A DNA stretch of 64,000 bases from positions 1-64,000 of the forward strand of contig JACPVI010000018.1 of the NCBI GenBank assembly GCA_016191815.1, given 5' to 3'. Of the stretch, positions 25,843 to 32,884 are shown one piece after another (position 1 is the stretch's first letter; every line of letters starts with the position of its first letter). Source of the stretch: Myxococcales bacterium (lineage in GTDB: Bacteria > Myxococcota > Myxococcia > Myxococcales > Myxococcaceae). Made by a program: the position numbers and the translations under genes. The notes beneath the pieces were generated by a model. It saw nothing but the letters and a program-made list of their open reading frames with translations, did no database searches and was not told the DNA's origin.

Positions 25843-27554
25843 CAGCCCACCCAGCGCTCCAGCGTGCCATCGAGGTAGTCCCGGCGACAAGCCGACCGCT
25901 GGATCTTCCCGCTGGAGGTCTTGGGAATGCTCGATGGCTTGAGCAGCACCACCTCGTGAAGCTCGATGTCGTGGCTCTCGGCCACCGCGCGCTTCGCGGC
26001 CGCCTCTACTTCGCCCGGGCTCGGCCGCTGGCCCTTCTCCAGCTCCGCCACCAGCACCAGGCGCTGCTCCGCCCCTTCGCCCACGCCGAACGCCGCGGAG
26101 CACCCCGGCCTGAGCGAGGGGTGCGACTTCTCGGCCAGCCGCTCGATGTCCTGGGGGTAGTGCTTGAGGCCGCGAACGATGAGCAGGTCCTTGATCCGCC
26201 CGGTGATGAACAGCTCGCGGTGGGCGATGAAGCCCAGGTCGCCGGTGCGCAGGAAGGGCCCTTCGCCCGATGCCAGACGGGCGCCGAATGCCGCCGAAGT
26301 CTCGCCGGGCTTGTTCCAGTAGCCCGAGGCGAGGTTCGGCCCCTGGAGCCACACCTCGCCGATGTCCTCCTCGCGGCACCCGGCATGGGTGTCCGGGTGC
26401 ACGATGCGCACGGAGAGCCCGTCCACCGGCCGGCCCAGCCCAACCACCCGCCGCGCGCGCTCGCCAGCGTTCGCCTCGGCCACGCGGCTGTGCTCCAACT
26501 CCAGGGCGGAGAGGCCGAGGACCCGCGGGGTGGGAGCGGTCCCCCCGCCCGAGCAGCACAACGTCACCTCCGCGAGTCCGTAGCAGGGGTAGAGCGCTTC
26601 GGCGCGGAAGCCGCGGAGGGCGAAGCGATCGACGAAGCGTTCGAACACCTCCGCCTGGATCGGCTCGGCGCCGCAGTAGGCCGGCTTCCACCCAGAAAGC
26701 TCCACCCGGCCCAGCTCCTCCTCGGAGACCTTGCGGGCGCACAACTCGAAGGCGAAGTTGGGGGCGCCGGAGAACACCGGCGGCGGCATCTCGGAGATGG
26801 CCTTGAGCCACCGAAATGGCCGCTGCAGGAAGTGCAGGGGGGACAAAAGGGTGCCGTGCCCGCCCAGGTAGACGTTGAGGAGGATCCCCTGGACCAGCCC
26901 CATGTCGTGGTAGAAGGGCAGCCAGGACACCTCGCTGGCCCCGGCGACTTGCCCGAAGCTGCGGCGAATCTGCTCAAGGTTGGCCATCACCGAGCCATGG
27001 CTGATCATCACGCCCTTGGGGTGTCCGGTGGAGCCGGAGGTGTACTGGAGGAACGCCAGCGCCTCCGCGGGGAGCTGCGGCTCCCGAAAGCGGTGCTCCG
27101 CGCCGGGCTCCAGGGCGTCAGTGGCGAGCCACTCCAGGGCCTTGAGCTCCGGGGCCAGCTCGAAGAGGCCGTGCGCCAGCTCCACGATGGAAGAGAGGGT
27201 CAGCACGAACCTCGCCCCTGCATCGGCGGCGATCGCCTGCAGCCTGGGCAAGGTCCGCGCGAGCCGCGAGGGAATCGGGGGGTAGGCGGGGACGGCGGTG
27301 ACTCCCGCATAGGCGCACCCGAAGAAGGCGTGGATGTACTCGAGGCCCTGGGGGTAGAGCAGGATGGCGCGCTCGCCGAGGTCGGCCTTCGCTCGAAGCG
27401 TCGCGGCCACGGCGCGGGCGCGGCGGTCGAGCTCCGCGAAGGTGACCGTCGACCGGACCTCCTCGCCGTCTTCGAGGAAGGTGAAAGCGGTCCGCTCGTC
27501 GCCCGCTCGGGCTCGAAGCATCCGGAAGAGGTCTGGGAAGGAGGGTGAAATCAT
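25842..27554 (-). CDS. Fatty acyl-AMP ligase (FadD32-like)
   Basis: 570 residues of the ANL adenylating superfamily. Signature motifs: P-loop FLQYTSGSTGHPKGVMISHG, WLPFYHDMGLVQGILLNVYL, YPCYGLAEVTLCCSGG, the core aspartate in FLRTGDLGFIAHRELFITGR and the C-terminal lysine in SIPKTSSGKIQRSACR. The GLAEVTL and HDMGLVQG forms are typical of FAALs, which transfer the acyl group to an ACP rather than to CoA; an ACP gene overlaps the stop codon. Its ATG overlaps the stop of a short frame made from an amtB remnant. The product of this two-gene unit is unknown. Confidence 0.9.
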   Translation of the reverse strand: MISPSFPDLFRMLRARAGDERTAFTFLEDGEEVRSTVTFAELDRRARAVAATLRAKADLGERAILLYPQGLEYIHAFFGCAYAGVTAVPAYPPIPSRLARTLPRLQAIAADAGARFVLTLSSIVELAHGLFELAPELKALEWLATDALEPGAEHRFREPQLPAEALAFLQYTSGSTGHPKGVMISHGSVMANLEQIRRSFGQVAGASEVSWLPFYHDMGLVQGILLNVYLGGHGTLLSPLHFLQRPFRWLKAISEMPPPVFSGAPNFAFELCARKVSEEELGRVELSGWKPAYCGAEPIQAEVFERFVDRFALRGFRAEALYPCYGLAEVTLCCSGGGTAPTPRVLGLSALELEHSRVAEANAGERARRVVGLGRPVDGLSVRIVHPDTHAGCREEDIGEVWLQGPNLASGYWNKPGETSAAFGARLASGEGPFLRTGDLGFIAHRELFITGRIKDLLIVRGLKHYPQDIERLAEKSHPSLRPGCSAAFGVGEGAEQRLVLVAELEKGQRPSPGEVEAAAKRAVAESHDIELHEVVLLKPSSIPKTSSGKIQRSACRRDYLDGTLERWVG

Positions 27555-27769
27555 CGTGCGGGCGCGATGGGATGGGTGGCCCCGTCAACTGTAGCCGGCT
27601 TCCCCGTGCTGGTTGGCGTCGAGGCCTTCGCGCTCCTCGTCCGCGCGGAGGCGATGAGCATCCAGGCGGTGTCGCCCGAGTCGGTGGCCGGCTCCGCGGC
27701 CTGGGCCACCGCCACCCGCGGAAGCACGAGCGCCCAGAGCAGCCAAAATCCCCCGCACAGCCTTCGCAT
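27551..27769 (-). pseudogene. Collapsed ammonium transporter (amtB) remnant
   Basis: The 72-codon frame starts as an AmtB precursor: signal peptide MRRLCGGFWLLWALVLP, then ATDSGDTAWMLIASA, the family's first transmembrane helix start. It then changes frame. In the shifted frame, bases 27647 down to 27585 read DEEREGLDANQHGEAGYS and stop (27585-27587), which is a typical AmtB C-terminus. So both ends of a roughly 400-residue gene remain, joined by an internal deletion of nearly everything else plus a frame change. The hybrid reading frame runs on to 27551, where its stop overlaps the ATG of the acyl-AMP ligase (ATGA). Confidence 0.75.
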
Positions 27770-27786
27770 GGGGGCGCTGCCTAGCA

Positions 27787-29238
27787 TCAGGCGGTGGCGG
27801 GCACCAGCGGGGTGCCGCCGGGCACCATCGGGTCGTGCGGCAGGCTGCCTCGTCGGGCGCGGAGGTAGAGAAAGGGAGTGGCGAAGAGGAAGTTGGAGAC
27901 CCGCGAGGTGTAGACGTCGGCGTAGCGCTCCACCTGGCGAGCCAGGTGGCTTTTGTCGTTGCCGGCGCGGGTGAGCAGCCCCCAGAGGGGGTTGACCAGC
28001 TCGGAGGCGGCCTTGGCGAGCGGGGCGATCTCCGAGTCCAGTCTCTCCAGCCGGTCGCGGACCTGCGAGAGTCGCGCGTGCAGCTCCTCGTTGGGCGGCC
28101 CTCCCGCGGGCGCGTACGAGGTCCGCCGCCTCTGCTGGATCAGCCGGAGCTGGCATTGCTCGCGCTCCAAGCGCTCCTTCTCGTCCATCATCTCGGCGAG
28201 GCGCCCCTCGGTCTTCCGGAACTCCTCCAGGGCGGACAGCTCCTGCTCCAGCTCGCGCAAGATGAGGGCGGTCCGCCAGCGGAGGACGCTCTTGGTGAAG
28301 TGGACGTCGCCGAACATGTGGTCGCCGACGTAGAGAATCTCGTCGCCGGAGAGCCCCAGGTGCCGCTCCAGCTCGCGGGCGCTTCCTCCCAGGTAGGCGC
28401 GCCCCTCGCGGAGCCCGGCGGTCGGCCTGAGCAGGCCGTCCTCGGTGGCCACCTCGAAGAAGGGGCTGTGGCTGGTGAAAAATTCGGGCTTGCGCGCCCC
28501 CACGATGACCACGTCGAACAGCTCGCGCCAGGTCATCCCGTGCGACAGGTGCGGGTCGAAAGCGTGCGCCATCATCGCGCAGGTGTAGGTCCACTCCGAG
28601 TTGGTGATGAGCATCAGCCGCTTGCCGGAGTGTTTCTGGTCGAGCAGGGCCAGCGCGGTCTCCGGCTCGGAGAGGACGAAGTGCTCCGGCGCGGCGACGA
28701 TCTCCGACTTGAGCCGGCCCTCGAGGTGGGCGGCGTCCAAGGTTTCCCGGACCCTTCGGTAGAGGTCCGCGTAGCCCATCACCACCGGGAGCGCACGCTC
28801 ATCGAGGAGATCCACCAACTGCGCATAGAAGCAGCCCTCTGAGAGCGAGAAGAGCGTGTTGAGGAAGGACCAGCGGGGTTCGGCGAGGTCGACGATGGTG
28901 CGGGCGTAGGTCGCGCGCTGGGCCTCGTACTCCAGCGGCCGGGTGCCGTGGACCGCCTTCTTCACGAAGCCGAAGCGGTTGGCCTTGACCAGGTTGCCAC
29001 GCTCGGTGTCCACCACCAGGCCGCGGATCACCATCGCGGGGTCGAACTCGAGCTTGTCTACCGGCCAGCCTTGGGCGGCGAAGCGCTCGCGGAGGTGCTC
29101 GTAGGCGTGGCGCTCCCAGGCCTCCACCCGGTAGTGGACCAGGGTGTAGTCCATGTCGTAGCCGATCGCCCGGATGGCGCGGAGGTTGAGGGTGCGGTTG
29201 CAGTAGAGGCCTCGGCCTGCCGGATGCGCGTCGCTCAT
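27787..29238 (-). CDS. HAD-superfamily 5'-nucleotidase (cytosolic purine nucleotidase type)
   Basis: 483 residues. HAD motif I is Asp28-Met-Asp30 (IGYDMDYTLVHY), motif II the threonine/serine in LMLITNSEWTYT and motif IV the aspartates in ILYVGDHMFGDVHFTKS. The overall pattern, including WRELFDVVIVGARKPEFF and the RTALILRELEQELS tail, fits the HAD IG family of IMP/GMP-specific 5'-nucleotidases. Such an enzyme would dephosphorylate purine nucleotides in the cytosol. The long helical C-terminal region (residues about 330-420) is likely coiled coil. The downstream amtB remnant is 17 bases away. Confidence 0.88.
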   Translation of the reverse strand: MSDAHPAGRGLYCNRTLNLRAIRAIGYDMDYTLVHYRVEAWERHAYEHLRERFAAQGWPVDKLEFDPAMVIRGLVVDTERGNLVKANRFGFVKKAVHGTRPLEYEAQRATYARTIVDLAEPRWSFLNTLFSLSEGCFYAQLVDLLDERALPVVMGYADLYRRVRETLDAAHLEGRLKSEIVAAPEHFVLSEPETALALLDQKHSGKRLMLITNSEWTYTCAMMAHAFDPHLSHGMTWRELFDVVIVGARKPEFFTSHSPFFEVATEDGLLRPTAGLREGRAYLGGSARELERHLGLSGDEILYVGDHMFGDVHFTKSVLRWRTALILRELEQELSALEEFRKTEGRLAEMMDEKERLEREQCQLRLIQQRRRTSYAPAGGPPNEELHARLSQVRDRLERLDSEIAPLAKAASELVNPLWGLLTRAGNDKSHLARQVERYADVYTSRVSNFLFATPFLYLRARRGSLPHDPMVPGGTPLVPATA

Positions 29239-29280
29239 GCCGGCAACCTACCCGCCCGCTGCTCACTTCACCAGGCTCGG

Positions 29281-29450
29281 GTGTCACACATCACAAGACA
29301 CCTCGGAACTTCAATCTTCATGAATTGCGGCTGCTTAGATGATGCTGGGGAAGAGATCACCAGAAGGCTCTTGTCCCACATGGTGGGATGGTGGTATCCA
29401 TTTGCGCACTTTGTCCTACATAAAGAAACATTCATAAAGGGGCGGGAGCA
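29281..29450 (+). promoter_or_regulatory. AT-rich upstream region of the transglutaminase-like lipoprotein gene
   Basis: About 170 bases with markedly lower GC than the surroundings. It holds a perfect inverted repeat TCCCAC-ATG-GTGGGA (29374-29388) and an A/T-rich stretch (29411-29441) containing TTGTCC and TTCATAAA, but no well-spaced promoter pair. GGGGCGGGAG just before the ATG provides a ribosome-binding site. Confidence 0.4.
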
Positions 29451-31595
29451 ATGAAGCGCGTTTTCTTGACGGCGACGCTGGTCGGGCTTTGGGGTTGCGG
29501 AGAGGGGCAGTTGGTGGTTTCGACCAAGTGGGATGAGCAGGGCCAGGAGAAGCAGGAGGAGGCCTGGTCGAGTGCAGACAACCCCTCGCTGTTCTCCTCC
29601 GCGCTCGAGCTCAGCTTCGCCGCGCTGCCGGAGCAGGGCCAGGCGGCGAACATCCCCTGGGCGGGCAATTACTGGCCCACCTACGAGGACAACATCAACC
29701 ACCGCTGGGACGGAGAGGCCTCCGACTCGCCGGCGCTCAAATACCAGAAGGCCTTCGGCGGCACCAATGTGGAGGACTTGGTTTCCAAGCACCACGGCAT
29801 CGACTCCAGCTCGGGCAAGGAGTGCGCCGAGTCGAGCGAGTGCAAGGCGGACCTGGGAGAAGTCTGCGCCAAGCGGCGGGGAGCGCAGAAGGGCCGTTGC
29901 ATCGCCACCTGGTGGGGCATCTGCCATGCCTGGGCGCCGGCCTCCATCCTCCTTCCCGAGCCCAAGCGAGCGGTCACCCGCAACGGCCTCACCTTCAAGG
30001 TGCAGGACCTCAAGGCGCTCGCCTCGCTGGTGCACAACGGCACCCGCACCAAGTTCGTCTCCCTGCGCTGCAACAAGAACGACGGCAGCGGGGAAATCAA
30101 CTTCGACAACTACGGGCGCCCCGACAGCTCCAGCGCCGAGTGCCGCGACACCAACCCCGGCACCTACCACCTCTTGCTCGCCAACTACTTGGGCCGGATG
30201 CGCCAGTCCTTCGTCGAGGACCGGACCTTCGACTACCAGGTGTGGAACCAGCCGTTGCGCGGCTACCGCATCGTGGAGAAGCGGCCGGTCACCATGGCCG
30301 AGGCCAACCAGCTCATCGGCGCGACTTCGGTGGGCGGGACCACCACCACCAAGAGCGGCACCGTGGCGAAGGACGCCTGGGCCCACCAGGGGTCTTTCCC
30401 CATGACCGCGGGCCAGAAGGTGAAGGTGTCGATGACCGGCTCGGCGGATGCGGACCTGTACGTCAAGTTCGGCGCGCAGCCGACCGACTCGGCCTGGGAC
30501 TGCCGCCCCTACGACGCGGGCTCGGCGGAGACTTGCGAGCTGACCGCTCCTTCCGGGTCCACCGCGGTGTTCGTCTCGGTGAAGGGCTACGCCGACAGCT
30601 CGAACTTCAACCTCAACATCACCGTGGGAGGCCAGGAGCCGACCTCCTACGTCTTCAACCCCGCCGCCGCTTCCTTCGTCTTCGTCCGCCTGGAGGTGAA
30701 GTACATCACCGAGGCAGGGGCCTCGGAGGACGGAAACCTCTCGTCGAGGATCGACAGCTTCACCCGCTCCGACCGCTACGAGTACGTCCTCGAGCTGGAC
30801 GGGCAGGGGAAGATCATCGGCGGCGAGTGGGTGGGCGCGAGCAAGAAGGACCACCCGGACTTCGTCTGGCTGCCTTTGGGTCCATCCGGGCAGACGGTGG
30901 CCGGCGGGGCGATCAGCTATGCCAACGTGAAGTCGCTCGTCGACGAGTCGGTGACCGAGCCCGGAGGCGGCGGCGGCGAGAAGACGGTGCAGCAGTCGGG
31001 CTCCGTCGCGAGGGACGAATTCAAGGTCTTCGGCCCGTTCAACGTGGCTGCCGGGAGCACCCTCACCGCTGAGATGACCGGCACCGGCGATGCCGACCTC
31101 TACGTCAAGAAGGGCGCTACCCCGACCGTGGCCGCCTACGACTGCCGTCCCTACAAGGATGGCTCGGCGGAGAGCTGCGCGCTCGCCGGCCCTGGCAACG
31201 TCTTCGTGGCGGTGCACGGCTACGCCGCGAGCAGCACCTTCGCGCTCACCATCAAGTATCGCGAGGCGAGCGGGAGCACCCCGCCGCCGGAGCCACCTCC
31301 GAGCATCCGCCACCTCGACCTGAGCGGGCAGGTGGCCCAGGGCGAGATGAAGGTCTACGACCTCGTCGTCCCGGCCGGGCTGAAGCTGCGCATCACCACC
31401 GCCGCGCCCGCCGACGTGGACCTCTATCTACAGATGGACGCCGCCCCCACCACCGCCGCCTACCTCAAGCGCGCCTACACCGCGTCGGGGAACGAGAGCC
31501 TGGAGTTCACCCCCGCCTCGAGCGGGAGGTTGATGATCGGCGTCCACGGCTACCGGGCCTCCAGCTTCACGCTGAAGACGGCCGCCATCCAGTGA
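29451..31595 (+). CDS. Secreted lipoprotein with transglutaminase-elicitor-like domain and three PPC domains
   Basis: 714 residues. Lipobox LVGLWGC (Cys16). Residues about 65-290 plus 400-480 match the transglutaminase elicitor family: NIPWAGNYWPTYEDNINHRW, catalytic-type Cys158 in WWGICHAWAPASIL, His240 in GTYHLLLANYLG, and RYEYVLELDGQGKIIGGEW followed by KDHPDFVWLP. Three bacterial pre-peptidase C-terminal (PPC) beta domains lie at about 297-393, 511-604 and 618-712. The first sits inside the transglutaminase domain, splitting it. The enzyme would crosslink or deamidate glutamine side chains outside the cell, anchored by lipid. Related domains are best known from oomycete plant pathogens. 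Confidence 0.75.
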   Translation: MKRVFLTATLVGLWGCGEGQLVVSTKWDEQGQEKQEEAWSSADNPSLFSSALELSFAALPEQGQAANIPWAGNYWPTYEDNINHRWDGEASDSPALKYQKAFGGTNVEDLVSKHHGIDSSSGKECAESSECKADLGEVCAKRRGAQKGRCIATWWGICHAWAPASILLPEPKRAVTRNGLTFKVQDLKALASLVHNGTRTKFVSLRCNKNDGSGEINFDNYGRPDSSSAECRDTNPGTYHLLLANYLGRMRQSFVEDRTFDYQVWNQPLRGYRIVEKRPVTMAEANQLIGATSVGGTTTTKSGTVAKDAWAHQGSFPMTAGQKVKVSMTGSADADLYVKFGAQPTDSAWDCRPYDAGSAETCELTAPSGSTAVFVSVKGYADSSNFNLNITVGGQEPTSYVFNPAAASFVFVRLEVKYITEAGASEDGNLSSRIDSFTRSDRYEYVLELDGQGKIIGGEWVGASKKDHPDFVWLPLGPSGQTVAGGAISYANVKSLVDESVTEPGGGGGEKTVQQSGSVARDEFKVFGPFNVAAGSTLTAEMTGTGDADLYVKKGATPTVAAYDCRPYKDGSAESCALAGPGNVFVAVHGYAASSTFALTIKYREASGSTPPPEPPPSIRHLDLSGQVAQGEMKVYDLVVPAGLKLRITTAAPADVDLYLQMDAAPTTAAYLKRAYTASGNESLEFTPASSGRLMIGVHGYRASSFTLKTAAIQ

Positions 31596-31679
31596 CGGAC
31601 CGGTTCGCTGCTCCCGCCTGCGAGCGGGTGTGGCTCCGATCCTGATCACCGCGTTGTGGATCATGCTGCGCGCCAGCTC

Positions 31680-32234
31680 CTAGTTGTCGAGCTGGCCGCA
31701 GCCCCAGGGCCCCGGCGTGGCCACCAGGCAAGCGCCGTAGCGATGCTCCAGGGCAGCGATGAGGTCAACGCTTTGTGCGCGCTCCCGGCTAACCGGCACC
31801 GAGCTGACCCGAGCGGGCTCGCCCTCCGGCGACCAGAATCGACCCCCCGCCATCAGCACCGCGCAAGCGGCGAGGGCAGCCGCCGCGGCACGCCAGCGCG
31901 AAACCCTCCCTGCTCGCTCGCGCATCGAGGGCGAAGCCGACAGGCTGTCCCGCCGAGCAACCGGCAAGGACCGCTCGCCCCGTACCAAATGGAGCGGAAT
32001 CTGCCGGCCCTCGACTTCGCTCGGGCTGAGCGGGAACTGCGGCCCGGCACTCGAGGCGAGCGGAGCCGAGCGGGAAGCCCTCCGGGCGAACAGCTCACCC
32101 TCCAGCCGGAGCCAGGCCACCTCGTGCGAGCAGGCGGCGCACCTCTCGAGGTGGGCGTGAAGCTCCGCCGCGCGCGCGGCCGAAAGCTCGCCCCGGAGCA
32201 ACTGATCCAGCTCTTCCGATCGGCAGAGGCTCAT
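31680..32234 (-). CDS. Anti-sigma factor with zinc-binding ZAS motif
   Basis: 184 residues. The N-terminus has the anti-sigma His-x3-Cys-x2-Cys zinc motif (LHAHLERCAACSHE), and the segment before it (SEELDQLLRGELSAARAAE) fits the anti-sigma fold. One membrane helix follows near residue 115 (RAAAAALAACAVLMAGG), leaving a periplasmic tail of about 55 residues with two cysteines. It would hold the ECF sigma factor inactive at the membrane until a signal releases it. The ATG overlaps the sigma factor stop codon (ATGA). Confidence 0.85.
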   Translation of the reverse strand: MSLCRSEELDQLLRGELSAARAAELHAHLERCAACSHEVAWLRLEGELFARRASRSAPLASSAGPQFPLSPSEVEGRQIPLHLVRGERSLPVARRDSLSASPSMRERAGRVSRWRAAAAALAACAVLMAGGRFWSPEGEPARVSSVPVSRERAQSVDLIAALEHRYGACLVATPGPWGCGQLDN

Positions 32235-32776
32235 CGGTGGCCTCCCACGTGCTGCGCCAGCTCAACCCTGAGCTGCAGCCGCGCCCGGTGGATCTCGTTC
32301 TTCACCTTGGCCAGGTTCCAGCCCATCACCTCGGCGATCTCCTCGTAGCCAAGCCCGTGGTCGATCCGCAAGAGCAGCGCCGAGCGCCGCTCCGGCGCGA
32401 TACCCGAGAGCGCCCGCTCCAGGGCGTCCTCCAGCTCGCGGTCCAACAACAGCCGCTCCGGCGTGGGGGTGGGAAGCACCGCCTCCAATGCCGGCTCGTC
32501 CTCGCGAAGCTCCTCGGTCGGCTTCTCCCTCCTCGCCTCCAGGTAGACGTGGCGGGCGATTCCGAATAGCCAGCCGGCCACCTTCTCGCCGTCGCGCAGC
32601 CGCCCGATCGCCTGGTGCGCCCTCGCGAAGGTCTCCTGGGTGGCCTCCTCGGCCGCGGCGGAGCTGCGGAAGAGGTCCCCCAAGAACCGCTGCACCGCGG
32701 GGCGGTACCGCTGGAAGATGTCCCCGAGCTGGGGCAGCGGCTCGGGCGGAGCCTGGAGTGCTCTCAGAGGTCGCAT
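32231..32776 (-). CDS. ECF-type RNA polymerase sigma factor
   Basis: 181 residues from ATG 32776; an in-frame TTG at 32830 lies within the predicted promoter. Sigma region 2 is recognisable in QRYRPAVQRFLGDLF and EEATQETFARAHQAI, with IGRLRDGEKVAGWLFGIARH covering regions 2.3-2.4. Region 4 ends with IDHGLGYEEIAEVMGWNLAKVKNEIHRAR, split here as LGYEEIAEVMGW and VKNEIHRAR, the helix-turn-helix that reads the -35. The paired anti-sigma gene overlaps its stop. Length and layout are typical of group 4 sigma factors with membrane anti-sigmas. Confidence 0.9.
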   Translation of the reverse strand: MRPLRALQAPPEPLPQLGDIFQRYRPAVQRFLGDLFRSSAAAEEATQETFARAHQAIGRLRDGEKVAGWLFGIARHVYLEARREKPTEELREDEPALEAVLPTPTPERLLLDRELEDALERALSGIAPERRSALLLRIDHGLGYEEIAEVMGWNLAKVKNEIHRARLQLRVELAQHVGGHR

Positions 32777-32800
32777 CGGCGGAATGTCGTACCGGCCCAG

Positions 32801-32830
32801 GAAGTGACATGAAACGCGGTGCGGTTTCAA
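32801..32830 (-). promoter_or_regulatory. Candidate self-regulated ECF promoter
   Basis: Reading leftward, GAAACC (32828-32823) is followed about 15 bases later by GTC (32808-32806), the AAC/GTC pattern of many ECF-dependent promoters. GAAAC and GTTTC (32828-32811) also form an inverted repeat. A transcript from here would reach ATG 32776 after roughly 25 bases. Confidence 0.35.
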
Positions 32831-32884
32831 GTCTTCCCTGCCCCGCGGCGGACGCGTGATTGCGGGCGCTTGGCGAGACCCTTG

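Noticed and set aside
29268-31313. 681-residue minus-strand frame
   Set aside because: Antisense to the transglutaminase-like gene, which has recognisable domains on the plus strand.
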